From UMGS755 sp045590535 (lineage in GTDB: Bacteria > Bacillota > Clostridia > UBA1381 > UBA9506): a stretch of DNA of 43,798 nt. A model generated the notes under the pieces. The model made no database searches. It saw nothing but the letters and a program-made list of their open reading frames with translations, and had not been told where the DNA came from. Each line of letters begins with the position of its first letter. Within the stretch, counting starts at the first letter, position 1. The DNA lies in the NCBI GenBank assembly GCA_045590535.1, contig JAZNRE010000011.1:1-43798 (forward strand), written 5' to 3'. Shown here piece after piece: positions 9,002-18,413 of this stretch. The position numbers and the translations under genes were made by a program.

Positions 9002-9067
9002 CTTCGGTACCTCCCTTTTAAATATATTTGTAAACTATTACCCATTTTAAGTAATAATATATATTCT

Positions 9068-9096
9068 ATTGTACACTTTTTTTGCTGTTCTGTCAA
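9068..9096 (-). promoter_or_regulatory. sigma-A promoter of rny
   Basis: On the minus strand, TTGACA (9096-9091), a 17-base spacer and TACAAT (9073-9068) predict transcription from about 9061, giving a leader of roughly 60 bases. Confidence 0.85.
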
Positions 9097-9220
9097 TGCT
9101 ATTTTAAGGATTTTAAAAAAATATGTTTTACCTAAATTAAATAGGAAAAGAAATATAACAAAACTTTTGCTATATTTTTTGTTAAAATAGCACAGAAATT
9201 TTTAAATATTCTGCGAACTA

Positions 9221-9250
9221 TTGACAGATATGGCAAAAAAAATATATAAT
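9221..9250 (+). promoter_or_regulatory. sigma-A promoter of cca
   Basis: TTGACA (9221-9226), an 18-base spacer and TATAAT (9245-9250) predict transcription from about 9257. The AAGGAG ribosome site is at 9258-9263, so the leader would be unusually short, about 13 bases. Confidence 0.75.
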
Positions 9251-9270
9251 GTAGCTTAAGGAGTTATAAC

Positions 9271-10608
9271 ATGAAAATTCAATTACCAAATGATGTTTTT
9301 TCTATCATTCAAACCTTAAATAAAGCAGGTTTTCCGGCCTTTGTTGTGGGTGGTTGTGTTCGCGACAGCCTTCGGGGCAAAACCCCTGCCGATTGGGACA
9401 TTGCAACCGGCGCAACCCCGGAACAAACCATGGCCCTTTTCCCCCGATGCATTCCCACCGGCTTAAAGCACGGCACCGTAACCGTGATGATGAACAAGAC
9501 AGGGTTTGAGGTCACAACTTTTCGTGTGGATGGCAGCTACGAAGACCATCGCCGACCCGATGCTGTTGTTTTCACAGAGGACATCACAGAGGATTTATCC
9601 CGCCGCGATTTCACCATGAATGCCATGGCATACCATCCCGAAATCGGCATTGTTGACCCCTTTGGCGGACAAGCAGACATTGAAAACGGCCTGATTCGTT
9701 GTGTGGGCGACCCGCTGGTGCGTTTTGATGAAGATGCCCTGCGCATGCTTCGTGCCATTCGTTTTGCCGCCCAAACCGGATTTCGTGTTTCTGATGCCAT
9801 TTTAGAGGCCATCAAAGAGCGTGCTTCTTTCATTTCGGCGGTGAGTGCCGAGCGCATTCGGGACGAGCTGGTGAAAATACTTTTATCTGACCAACCGGCC
9901 ATGCTGGAGCTTTTGCATGAAACCGGCTTGCTGGCTTTGATTTTACCTGAAGTTGACCGCTGTTTTTCTGTAGCGCAAAACTCCATTTATCATATTTACG
10001 ATGTGGGGCATCATACGCTATCTGTGGTGAGCCATTCACCTGCCGATTTAACAATCCGGCTGGCTGCCCTGCTTCACGACATTGGCAAGCCTGATAAAAA
10101 AACCACCGACGCAGAGGGAAAAGACCATTTTAAAGGTCACGATATTCTCAGCGTCACTTTGGCAGAACAAATTCTGGTGCGATTGCGGTTTGATAATCAC
10201 ACAAAAGACGATGTTCTGCACCTGATTCGTTTTCACGACCGGCGCATACCAGCCACCAAAACCTCCGTCCGCCGCCTTGCTGCAGCCGTTGGTGCACAGT
10301 ATTTTATGCCACTTTTAGAGCTGATGCGTGCCGATGCAAAGGGTCAGCATCCTGATCGTCTTGCCGACACTCTTCATCACTATGATGAGATTGAAAAAAA
10401 TTACAATGAAATCATTGCCGAAAACAACCCCCTTTCACTCTCTGGTTTAGCCATCACCGGCAAAGATGTGATGACATTAGGTTTTGAAGGCCCCGCTGTG
10501 GGCAAGATTTTGAAACAGGCTTTAAATTATGTTTTAGAACATCCGGAAGATAATCAAAAAAAATTGCTTACAAAAAAAATACAGGCCGGCCATATTAAAA
10601 TTGATTAA
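9271..10608 (+). CDS. cca: CCA-adding tRNA nucleotidyltransferase with HD domain
   Basis: This 445-residue class II nucleotidyltransferase adds or repairs the 3' CCA of tRNAs in the cytosol. The head domain shows VGGCVRD, the metal-binding pair in DWDIAT, and RRDFTMNAMA. The neck has DEDALRMLRAIRFAA and the ERIRDEL base-recognition helix. A C-terminal HD domain (LLHDIGK, then FKGH) suggests extra phosphohydrolase activity, as in many bacterial enzymes. The start ATG at 9271 follows AAGGAG by 7 bases. It diverges from rny and may run into the EF-G-like gene 78 bases downstream, because no terminator is seen between them. Confidence 0.97.
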   Translation: MKIQLPNDVFSIIQTLNKAGFPAFVVGGCVRDSLRGKTPADWDIATGATPEQTMALFPRCIPTGLKHGTVTVMMNKTGFEVTTFRVDGSYEDHRRPDAVVFTEDITEDLSRRDFTMNAMAYHPEIGIVDPFGGQADIENGLIRCVGDPLVRFDEDALRMLRAIRFAAQTGFRVSDAILEAIKERASFISAVSAERIRDELVKILLSDQPAMLELLHETGLLALILPEVDRCFSVAQNSIYHIYDVGHHTLSVVSHSPADLTIRLAALLHDIGKPDKKTTDAEGKDHFKGHDILSVTLAEQILVRLRFDNHTKDDVLHLIRFHDRRIPATKTSVRRLAAAVGAQYFMPLLELMRADAKGQHPDRLADTLHHYDEIEKNYNEIIAENNPLSLSGLAITGKDVMTLGFEGPAVGKILKQALNYVLEHPEDNQKKLLTKKIQAGHIKID

Positions 10609-10686
10609 AACCGCTTTTATGAGGGTAAATAAATCAAAACGGAAATTTTAACATGCAAGATGCATGAGAATATGGAGGGAAGTACA

Positions 10687-12747
10687 ATGAAAGATTATCC
10701 GGTAGCAAAACTTAAAAATTTGGTCCTCTTAGGTCATGGGCGTGCAGGAAAGACCTCTCTTACTGAGGCTATGCTGTTTTGTGCAGGCGCGTCTGAACGG
10801 TTAGGCACCACCGCCTCAGGTAACACTGTCAGCGATTACGATGCCGAAGAAATTAAAAGACTATGTTCGATTGGTGCTTCCATGCTTCCGTTAGAATGGG
10901 GAGACGGAAAAATCAACCTAATTGACACCCCGGGATATTTTGACTTTGTGGGTGAGCAGACCGAGGCTGTTGCGGCAGCCGATTGCGGTCTTTTGGTTGT
11001 CAGCGGAAAATCCGGCGTTAGCGTTGGCGCTGAAAAGGCTTGGGATATTTGCGAGAAAAAGGGCATGCCCCTTATGATTTTTATAAACAAGATGGACGAT
11101 GAAAAAGCTGATTATCAAAAAGTTTTAAATGAACTGAAAGAAAAATTTGGCAAAAAAATTGCGCCGTTCTTTGTACCCATTAAAAACGGCGACCAGGTAG
11201 ACGGCTTTGTGAATGTTGTTGACATGATCGCCCGCCGCTGGGATGGCGATAAAATTGTTGACGGTCCCATTCCTGATGGCATGATGGACGAAATCGGGCC
11301 CGTTCGCGACATGATTATGGAAGCCGTTGCCGAAACCGACGACGACTTAATGAACAAATATTTTGACGGCGAAGAATTTACAGCCGAAGAAATTCACAAA
11401 GGATTAAAGTATGGCACCGTAAGTCGTGACATTGTTCCTGTTTTGTGCGGCAGCGCCATTAAAAATCAGGGAACACGCCTCTTGCTTGATGCTATTATGA
11501 AATATATGCCCGGCGCAGATGCCTTTGTCAAGATGGCTGAAAACGCTGCCGGCGAGCCCGTTGAAATCAAAGCTGACCCGGCCGGTCCCTTGGCAGCACA
11601 ATGCTTTAAGACCATTGCCGACCCCTTTATTGGTCGCTTATCCTTCATCCGTGTACACAGCGGTGTTTTAAAGAAAGATTCTGTTGTTTATAACGCCAAC
11701 AAAAAGGCAGAAGAAAAAATTGGTCGCATTTACTTCATGCGCGGCAAAAAGCAAATTGAAACCGACACAATTGGCGCCGGCGACATTGGTGCTGTTCCGA
11801 AATTGACCGTAACCTCTACCGGCGATAGCTTATGCGATAAGGCAAATGCCGTTGTTTTTGAAAAAATCGAATTTCCTGCACCGGTTATCAGCATGGCTGT
11901 TATGCCCAAGGCAAAAGGCGATGAAGAAAAAATCAGTGCCGGCTTACATAAAATGATGGAAGAAGATAAAACCATCAGCCTAGAAAACAACGCTGAAACA
12001 CATCAACAGGTCATCAGCGGTATTGGTGAACAGCACATTGAAGTTATCGTTAGTAAATTAAAAGCAAAATACAGCGTTGATGTAGAACTGGCCGAGCCGA
12101 AAGTGCCCTATCGTGAAACCATTCGCAAGGCTGTAAAGGCTGAAGGCAAGCACAAAAAACAATCCGGTGGTCACGGTCAGTACGGCCATGTTTGGATTGA
12201 ATTTGAGCCCACCGATGCGGAAGATTTAGTCTTTGAAGAAAAAGTTTTTGGCGGCGCTGTTCCCAAGAACTTCTTCCCCGCTGTTGAAAAAGGTCTTCGC
12301 GACAGTATGGTGCATGGTGTTTTGGCAGGCTATCCCGTTGTGGGCTTAAAGGCCACGCTGTACGATGGTTCTTACCACAGCGTTGACTCTTCTGAAATGG
12401 CCTTTAAAATGGCTGCAAACTTAGCCTATAAAGCCGGTTTAGCGCAAGCTTCTCCCGTTTTGTTAGAGCCCATTGGCACTCTGACCGTCACCATTCCCAA
12501 TGCCAACATGGGTGATGTTATGGGCGACATTAACAAGCGTCGTGGTCGCGTTCTGGGTAGCGATCCCCAGTCCGGTGGTAATGTAACCATTACAGCCGAT
12601 GTTCCCATGGCTGAAATGGCTAAATTTGCAACAGACCTGCGGTCAATGACCCAGGGTCGTGGAAGCTTCACCTTTGCTTTCCGTGCCTATGAGCAGGCCC
12701 CTGAACATGTTGCTAAAAAAATTATTGAAGAGAGCGCTAAGGAATAA
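10687..12747 (+). CDS. elongation factor G-like GTPase (EF-G type II paralogue)
   Basis: This 686-residue translational GTPase has the EF-G domain layout. G1 LGHGRAGKTSL, G3 DTPGYFDF, G4 INKMD and G5 CGSA are visible, followed by domains II to V, including the HGQYGHVWIEFEP region of domain IV. It lacks the classic RGITI effector loop of housekeeping EF-G: the corresponding region reads EEIKRLCSIGAS, as in the second EF-G-like family common in Clostridia. The housekeeping fusA is therefore expected elsewhere, and the role of this paralogue (translocation, recycling or stress) is not known from sequence. The start at 10687 has GGAGGG 7 bases upstream; an in-frame ATG at 10660 has none. Confidence 0.93.
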   Translation: MKDYPVAKLKNLVLLGHGRAGKTSLTEAMLFCAGASERLGTTASGNTVSDYDAEEIKRLCSIGASMLPLEWGDGKINLIDTPGYFDFVGEQTEAVAAADCGLLVVSGKSGVSVGAEKAWDICEKKGMPLMIFINKMDDEKADYQKVLNELKEKFGKKIAPFFVPIKNGDQVDGFVNVVDMIARRWDGDKIVDGPIPDGMMDEIGPVRDMIMEAVAETDDDLMNKYFDGEEFTAEEIHKGLKYGTVSRDIVPVLCGSAIKNQGTRLLLDAIMKYMPGADAFVKMAENAAGEPVEIKADPAGPLAAQCFKTIADPFIGRLSFIRVHSGVLKKDSVVYNANKKAEEKIGRIYFMRGKKQIETDTIGAGDIGAVPKLTVTSTGDSLCDKANAVVFEKIEFPAPVISMAVMPKAKGDEEKISAGLHKMMEEDKTISLENNAETHQQVISGIGEQHIEVIVSKLKAKYSVDVELAEPKVPYRETIRKAVKAEGKHKKQSGGHGQYGHVWIEFEPTDAEDLVFEEKVFGGAVPKNFFPAVEKGLRDSMVHGVLAGYPVVGLKATLYDGSYHSVDSSEMAFKMAANLAYKAGLAQASPVLLEPIGTLTVTIPNANMGDVMGDINKRRGRVLGSDPQSGGNVTITADVPMAEMAKFATDLRSMTQGRGSFTFAFRAYEQAPEHVAKKIIEESAKE

Positions 12748-12760
12748 ACTGCAAATCTTG

Positions 12761-12795
12761 CCGCAGGGGTGCCATGCGCACGCCTGCGGTTTTTT
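12761..12795 (+). terminator. intrinsic terminator after the EF-G-like gene
   Basis: The stem CCGCAGG (12761-12767) pairs with CCTGCGG (12783-12789) and is extended internally by GTGC/GCAC. Six T residues follow. Confidence 0.9.
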
Positions 12796-12826
12796 CTGTA
12801 TCAATAAAAGAAAACCCGGAGGCTTT

Positions 12827-14506
12827 ATGAAAAAGAAAATCATTTACACAGTTTCAATTTCGATTGCTGTTTTTTGTGCAGGGATTTTGTTGGGCGTTTG
12901 GCTTGCCTCCCAAGAGACTGCAACGGTGCAAGGGCCCCTCTTTCCCCATGTGGAATTTTATAAAGACGGACAACTCATAAAAAACGAAGAGCCCACTGAC
13001 TTTACCGATGCCGACATAAAAGAACTGCATTATGACAGTGAAAAATTAACTTACATAAGCCATCCCCACGGGTTTCAGATTGATTTGCCGGCTGATGCCA
13101 AGCCGGACTTCTCCATCGCCGCACAACAGGTGCGTTTTAAAAGCAAGCTGGCTGACATCGTCATCAGTCAGGAAACCGTCCCCAGTGCCTATGAGCCACA
13201 GGCCTATATTGAAGAATATATGCACCGTTACCTTTTAGAGCCATCATTTTTAGAATATAACCGCATCACTCTGCATAAGAATGTCACCGAAAAGGTGCGG
13301 AACATGACGGTGCGCTTTATTGCATTTGAGCGTTTGCCGGCGCCGGGCTCAACCGTTACAAACAACGCTTATGTCTATTGTTACCTCTACCCTGAACGGA
13401 GCACATTCTACCGCATTTTGTTTAAAGCCCCTGCCTATAACGATGAGCTCATCACACAGATTTATAAAACCCTGTATTCCTTCTCTGACGCTTTAGAGAA
13501 AAAAGGAACACCCAAAACCACAGCCGATTTCCACCCCGTCCTGCCGGCGAACTGGTCCGCCGAAACTCGAGCGCTTTATGATGCCATTGCCGCATCGGAC
13601 ACAGTGCAATGGGGTGCCTTTATTTCCGGTGCTGTGCGGGATAACAACCGGGCGGTTGTGGGAGAATTAGAACAAAAAATTGACTACAATCTCCAGTTTT
13701 TGCTGGATTATGTAAATTTCAGCCAACCCTTCCCAAAAGAAGGCATGAGGCTGGCTGCCGAAATGGGCAAATCGGTTGAACTCACCATGCAAATTTCAAG
13801 CCTGATGAACGAAAATCTTGCGGAGCACAATCCTGCTTTAGAGGTTTTAGACGGCGTGCACGATGAAACTCTGCGCAAATTTGCCCGAGATGCCAAAGAC
13901 TTTGGAAAGCCTTTTTTATTCCGTTTAAATAACGAGATGAATTCCGACTGGGTGAGCTATGGCGCCACTGCCACATTAAACGACCCCGATATTTTCATCG
14001 CCCTGTGGCACCATATTTACAACATTTTTGAAGAAGAGGGCGTCAATAACGCCATTTGGATTTTTAACCCCAATAACAATTCGTATCCGCCCCAAAATTA
14101 CAACCATTTCCTCGCCTATTATCCGGGCAACGAATATGTGCACATGTATGGCGTTACCGGCTATAACACCGGCACCTATTACATAAAAGAAAATCAGGAG
14201 AACTGGTTTTCTTTCCAAGAACTCTATGATGACATTGAGAAAAAATCCGGTGAATACTTTAGCAAATTCCCCTGGATTATCACAGAGTTTGGCTCCAGCT
14301 CTATTGGCGGCAACAAACCCCAATGGATTACAGAGATGTTTAAAAACATTAAAAATTATGATAAAATTAAAATTGCCGTCTGGTTCAACGCCGATGATTT
14401 AGACCCCCGCCCCGGCAAAAATAACCGGGTGGCACGGCCTTACCGTTTGGATGAAACAAGGCAAACAACCGAGGCATTCAAAAAAGGCATTGCTGCCTTT
14501 AAATAA
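12827..14506 (+). CDS. membrane-anchored GH26-like glycanase
   Basis: This 559-residue protein has an N-terminal membrane helix or uncleaved signal anchor (about 5-27), so the rest should face outside. Residues about 35-225 form a domain I do not recognise. Residues about 240-555 resemble glycoside hydrolase family 26: FLFRLNNEMNSDW gives the acid/base Glu370, WIFNPNN is a typical barrel segment, and WIITEFGSSS gives the nucleophile Glu487. GH26 enzymes are usually beta-mannanases, but exact substrate is inferred. The start at 12827 follows CCGGAGG by about 6 bases. A longer frame from 12659 overlaps the EF-G-like gene and its terminator and is rejected. tgt starts 20 bases downstream. Confidence 0.87.
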   Translation: MKKKIIYTVSISIAVFCAGILLGVWLASQETATVQGPLFPHVEFYKDGQLIKNEEPTDFTDADIKELHYDSEKLTYISHPHGFQIDLPADAKPDFSIAAQQVRFKSKLADIVISQETVPSAYEPQAYIEEYMHRYLLEPSFLEYNRITLHKNVTEKVRNMTVRFIAFERLPAPGSTVTNNAYVYCYLYPERSTFYRILFKAPAYNDELITQIYKTLYSFSDALEKKGTPKTTADFHPVLPANWSAETRALYDAIAASDTVQWGAFISGAVRDNNRAVVGELEQKIDYNLQFLLDYVNFSQPFPKEGMRLAAEMGKSVELTMQISSLMNENLAEHNPALEVLDGVHDETLRKFARDAKDFGKPFLFRLNNEMNSDWVSYGATATLNDPDIFIALWHHIYNIFEEEGVNNAIWIFNPNNNSYPPQNYNHFLAYYPGNEYVHMYGVTGYNTGTYYIKENQENWFSFQELYDDIEKKSGEYFSKFPWIITEFGSSSIGGNKPQWITEMFKNIKNYDKIKIAVWFNADDLDPRPGKNNRVARPYRLDETRQTTEAFKKGIAAFK

Positions 14507-14526
14507 AAAAAGAACGGAGTTTATTT

Positions 14527-15657
14527 GTGTTTAAGATTTTAACAACCGAAAACAAAGCCCGTCTGGGCACTTTTCATACTGTTCACGGCAACATCGAGAC
14601 CCCCGTGTTTATGAATGTGGCCACCGCCGCCGCCATAAAGGGGGCGCTCTCTGCCGAAGATTTAAAAACGGTGGGCTGTCAGGTGGCTCTTTCAAATACC
14701 TATCATTTGCACCTGCGTCCCGGCGACGAGGTTGTGCGCACCTTAGGTGGCTTGCATCAATTTATGAATTGGGACAGACCTATTTTAACCGATAGTGGCG
14801 GTTTTCAGGTCTTTTCTTTGGCTGCCATTAACAAGGTGAAAGAAGAAGGCGTCACCTTTAATTCACACATTGATGGTCGTCGCATTTTCATGGGACCTGA
14901 AGAAAGCATGACCATTCAGTCAAATCTTGGCTCAACCATTGCCATGGCCTTTGACCAGTGCATCAATTCTAAAACTGGTTACAAAGAAACTTTAGAAAGC
15001 ACGCAAATGACCACAAGGTGGCTTAAGCGCTGCAAAGATAAACTGGATACTTTAAACCGATCAGAGGGCGTTGTGAACCCCCATCAGCTTTTGTTTGGCA
15101 TCAACCAGGGCGGTATTCACGATGACATTCGTGTTGCCCACATGCAAGAAATTGCCAAGCTTGATTTGCCCGGCTATGCCATTGGCGGTTTGGCTGTAGG
15201 TGAAACCCACGAAGAAATGTACCATGTGTTGGATGTGGTGCTCCCCCACGCCCCCGAAGACAAACCCCGCTATTTAATGGGCGTCGGCACACCGGCCAAC
15301 ATCATCGAAGCGGTTCATCGCGGCATTGACTTTTTCGATTGCGTGCTCCCCGCCCGTAACGCCCGTCATGGTCATTTGTTCACCAAACACGGCGTTATGA
15401 ACATTATGAACAAAAAATATGAAACCGATAGCTTGCCCATTGACCCTGAATGTGGCTGTCCCACCTGCCGCCTGTATTCCCGTGCCTATGTGCGCCACTT
15501 AATGAAGGCAGGCGAAATGCTGGGCATGCGTCTTGCTGTGCTGCATAACCTCTATTTCTATAACAATTTAATGCTTGAAATTCGTGAGGCTTTGGCGGAA
15601 GGCCGCTTTGAAGCCTACAGAGAGGCAAATGTTGAAAAACTGGCAAAAAGGATTTAA
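14527..15657 (+). CDS. tgt: tRNA-guanine transglycosylase
   Basis: This 376-residue enzyme exchanges guanine-34 of GUN-anticodon tRNAs for a queuine precursor (preQ1 in bacteria). The barrel motif TDSGGFQVFSL contains the conserved Asp89, FDCVLPARNARHG carries the predicted nucleophile Asp, and the zinc site CGCPTC...H is near the C-terminus. Length is normal. The start is GTG at 14527 with an ACGGAG-type site about 8 bases upstream. It may be transcribed with the GH26-like gene, an unusual neighbour. No queA, yajC or secDF is seen here, although these often accompany tgt. Confidence 0.97.
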   Translation: MFKILTTENKARLGTFHTVHGNIETPVFMNVATAAAIKGALSAEDLKTVGCQVALSNTYHLHLRPGDEVVRTLGGLHQFMNWDRPILTDSGGFQVFSLAAINKVKEEGVTFNSHIDGRRIFMGPEESMTIQSNLGSTIAMAFDQCINSKTGYKETLESTQMTTRWLKRCKDKLDTLNRSEGVVNPHQLLFGINQGGIHDDIRVAHMQEIAKLDLPGYAIGGLAVGETHEEMYHVLDVVLPHAPEDKPRYLMGVGTPANIIEAVHRGIDFFDCVLPARNARHGHLFTKHGVMNIMNKKYETDSLPIDPECGCPTCRLYSRAYVRHLMKAGEMLGMRLAVLHNLYFYNNLMLEIREALAEGRFEAYREANVEKLAKRI

Positions 15658-15789
15658 TCATTTCCGTTTTTTCGTGCACGTCCGTCTTGTGAACACGAGG
15701 GTTTGGCAACCATTGCTTACCCCCTAAATTAACGGAGAAAAATCCGTCAAATTTCTACATTCTATTGCATGTATTTTGCGAAAAAAACA

Positions 15790-15818
15790 TTGACATTAAG
15801 CCCCATAAAGTTTATAAT
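15790..15818 (+). promoter_or_regulatory. sigma-A promoter of the ROK regulator gene
   Basis: TTGACA (15790-15795), a 17-base spacer and TATAAT (15813-15818) stand 56 bases before the ROK gene start. Confidence 0.85.
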
Positions 15819-15874
15819 TAAAGTATGAATTTGTTCATCCACTGGACTAATTGATAAATGGCAGGAGGCAGCTC

Positions 15875-17020
15875 ATGGAAACCCGCAGCAAAACCAGTCA
15901 GCAAATGATGAAAGACGCCAATTTGAAACTGGTTTTTTCGCTGATTAGTCAGCATGAGCCCATCTCCCGTGCAGACCTTAAAAAGATAACGGGTTTGTCT
16001 GCCACCACCGTTTCGGCTCTTTGTGAAGAGCTCTTTGCCGAAAATCTAATTTTAGAAATCGGCATGAAGGAAAGTGGCAAAAGCGGAAGAAAAGCCGTTT
16101 TGCTCAGCATTAACCCCGAAGGCGGTTATTTTGGTGGCCTTAAAATCGGCTCTGCCCTGCGTTTTGATTTATACGATTTAAAATTTCAGCGTGTGCTCAG
16201 CAAACGCTATCCCATAACCGACTGGAAAAATCTTTCCAGCCAAATTGCCTCCACCGTTTGTGAGAGCTTGCGTTCTTTAAACCAAAAGGCACCCCTGCTA
16301 GGTCTTACCATCGGCGTTCCGGCCACAATTGATACGCAGAACAATAAAATTCTTTCTTCCACTGTTTTAGAAGAATTAACCCCAGATGAAGATTTGATTG
16401 GCGAGCTTAGAAAAACCTTTCCTCGCATTCCCATTTTGCTCTGCAACGATTCAAGCCTCATCGCCTATGCCGAAAAAGAATTTGGCAACCACGCCCGCAA
16501 CTTAATTTCTATTGACATTTCCGAAGGTGTTGGTTCAGGTATTGTGATTGACGGCAACATCTATGCCGGCGCAAGTGGCATGGCCGGTGAATTTGGTCAC
16601 ATCAGTGTTGATTTAAATGGCCCCAAATGCAAATGCGGCAGCTTTGGCTGCTTAGAATCTATGGTCAGCATTCCGGCTATTTTAAATGAAATAAAAAAAG
16701 AAACCGGCCTCACTTTAGCGCCGGAACAAGCGTTTGAAGCCTGCTCGAATGGCAACGAAGGTGTTAAAGCCGTTTTGCAAAAGGTGGCAAAGGTCCTTTC
16801 TTTTGGTATTGGCAATGTTTTAAATTTGCTGGACCCCGAGCTCATTGTCCTCTCCGGCGAAATTAAGGAATTTGGCGATGCCCTGCTTGTCCCCCTGCGG
16901 CAATACTTAAGCGAAAAAACTTTGCACAGCAAAGAAATTCCCGTGCAGTTTTCTTCTGTGGAGGGAAACGCCGTCACTTTAGGCGGTGCGCGTTATGCTT
17001 TTGACATACGCTTTCAATAA
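15875..17020 (+). CDS. ROK-family transcriptional repressor
   Basis: This 381-residue protein has an N-terminal winged HTH (about 15-75, with ISRADLKKITGLSATTVSALCEEL) followed by a ROK sugar-kinase-like domain. The domain shows an ASKHA-type segment, the catalytic-type Asp in NDSSLIAYAE, and a GPKCKCGSFGCLE zinc motif. ROK regulators of this kind usually bind a sugar or sugar phosphate and repress catabolic genes. The start ATG at 15875 follows AGGAGG by about 6 bases. It lies just before an aminotransferase and an oxidoreductase in the same direction and is their most likely regulator. The ligand is unknown. Confidence 0.93.
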   Translation: METRSKTSQQMMKDANLKLVFSLISQHEPISRADLKKITGLSATTVSALCEELFAENLILEIGMKESGKSGRKAVLLSINPEGGYFGGLKIGSALRFDLYDLKFQRVLSKRYPITDWKNLSSQIASTVCESLRSLNQKAPLLGLTIGVPATIDTQNNKILSSTVLEELTPDEDLIGELRKTFPRIPILLCNDSSLIAYAEKEFGNHARNLISIDISEGVGSGIVIDGNIYAGASGMAGEFGHISVDLNGPKCKCGSFGCLESMVSIPAILNEIKKETGLTLAPEQAFEACSNGNEGVKAVLQKVAKVLSFGIGNVLNLLDPELIVLSGEIKEFGDALLVPLRQYLSEKTLHSKEIPVQFSSVEGNAVTLGGARYAFDIRFQ

Positions 17021-17033
17021 TCTTGTAGTTTTT

Positions 17034-17077
17034 CCGATACACGAGCCAATCGTTTTGTCCCTTGGTCACGGCATCGG
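17034..17077 (+). promoter_or_regulatory. imperfect dyad before the aminotransferase gene
   Basis: CCGAT (17034-17038) pairs with ATCGG (17073-17077) and CCAA (17046-17049) with TTGG (17062-17065), separated by mismatched bases. A weak promoter (TTGTCC 17055-17060, TAAATA 17079-17084) overlaps it, so it could be an operator for the ROK protein. This is speculative. Confidence 0.3.
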
Positions 17078-17119
17078 ATAAATATATTTTAAAAAATGAA
17101 CATGAAAGGATGTTGTAAA

Positions 17120-18391
17120 ATGAAAGACGAAAAAGTTGTTATGAATGGCGCCGGCATCGAAGAAATCGGCTTCCCCATGTGGCCCCAATTTGCTCCTGAA
17201 ACACCCGATCAGGTTGCAGAACTGTTAAAGACCGGTAAGGTTTGCTACTGGACCGGTAAAGTGGGTATGGAATTTGAAGAAGCTTGGGCAAAATGGATTG
17301 GCTCTAAAATGGCTATCTCCTGCACCAATGGTACCGCTGCATTGCACATCGCAATCGCAAGCTTAGGCATTGGCCCTGGCGATGAAGTTATCGTTCCTTC
17401 TTATTCCTTTATCGCATCTTCCTTCTCTATCGTACAGGCTGGTGCAATCCCCGTATTCGCTGATGTAACAGACGATCACACCATTGATCCCGCTTGCATC
17501 GAAAAGCTGATCACACCCAGAACCAAGGGTATCGTTGTTGTTCACCTTTATGGTGTAATGTGCGACATGGGCAAAATCATGGAAATCGCTAAAAAGCACA
17601 ACCTGAAAGTTATCGAAGACTGCGCACAGTGCTTCGGCGGTGAGTACAACGGCAAAAAAGCCGGTACAATCGGCGATGTTGGTTGCTTCTCCTTCTGCCA
17701 AAGCAAACACTTCACCACCGGTGGTGAAGGCGGTATGGTTGTTACTAACGATGAAGATCTGGGTTGGGAATGCCGTTCCTTCCGTGACCATGGTTACGAT
17801 GTAAAACAGCGTATGAACATGCTGGCATTAGAGGAATCTCTCCCCTACATCCACAGACGCGTTGGTTTCAACTACAGAATGACTGAAATGCAGTCCTTAA
17901 TCGGTCTCAACGAATTAAAGAGATTCGATAACTGGAACCTGGCTAGAAGATTAAAATATGCTAAGATGTATGACGAAGCTTTCAAAGATCAGCCCGGTAT
18001 CGCTTCTCTGCCTGTTAACACAGAAGAAAGAAAGAGCGCTTACTGGTGGTATCCCATCCGCTTAGACCTGTCTAAGTTAGATTGCGATGCTCCTGCTATC
18101 ATCAAAGAGCTGGGCGAAGCTAAAATCCCCTGCTACGGCATTCAGTGGCCTGAAGCTTACCTTGAAAAAGCTTACACCGAGCATGGCGGTTTCGGTACTG
18201 CTAAGTTCCCCTTCGAATCCAAGGAATATGCTGATGCATCTGCTACCGATTACACCAAGGTTAACTGCCCCAACGCTCACAAACTGCGTTTTGAAACTGT
18301 TTCCCTGTTCTTACATCCCACATGGGAAGAAGTTCACATCCAGCGTTGCATTGACGGCTTAAAGAGCGTTCTGGCTAAACACTTAAAGTAA
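17120..18391 (+). CDS. DegT/DnrJ/EryC1/StrS-family PLP aminotransferase
   Basis: This 423-residue fold-type I aminotransferase of the sugar/cyclitol group has the usual elements: CTNGTAALHIA near the cofactor phosphate, EDCAQCFGG with the PLP-contacting Asp, and the Schiff-base Lys in QSKHFTTGGEGGMV. Such enzymes transfer an amino group from Glu or Gln to a keto-sugar or keto-cyclitol. The start at 17120 follows AAAGGATG. The gene strongly prefers ATC, TTC, AAC, GCT, GTT and CTG codons, unlike the genes before it, which suggests high expression. No nucleotide-sugar or glycosyltransferase genes are nearby. The Gfo/Idh gene that follows could make or use its keto substrate. Confidence 0.92.
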   Translation: MKDEKVVMNGAGIEEIGFPMWPQFAPETPDQVAELLKTGKVCYWTGKVGMEFEEAWAKWIGSKMAISCTNGTAALHIAIASLGIGPGDEVIVPSYSFIASSFSIVQAGAIPVFADVTDDHTIDPACIEKLITPRTKGIVVVHLYGVMCDMGKIMEIAKKHNLKVIEDCAQCFGGEYNGKKAGTIGDVGCFSFCQSKHFTTGGEGGMVVTNDEDLGWECRSFRDHGYDVKQRMNMLALEESLPYIHRRVGFNYRMTEMQSLIGLNELKRFDNWNLARRLKYAKMYDEAFKDQPGIASLPVNTEERKSAYWWYPIRLDLSKLDCDAPAIIKELGEAKIPCYGIQWPEAYLEKAYTEHGGFGTAKFPFESKEYADASATDYTKVNCPNAHKLRFETVSLFLHPTWEEVHIQRCIDGLKSVLAKHLK

Positions 18392-18413
18392 TTTAAGACT
18401 TCATACTTAACAA

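Noticed and set aside
12659..12826. Extended start of the GH26-like protein inside the EF-G-like gene
   Set aside because: It would read through the EF-G-like gene end and its terminator; ATG 12827 has a good ribosome site and begins a membrane anchor.
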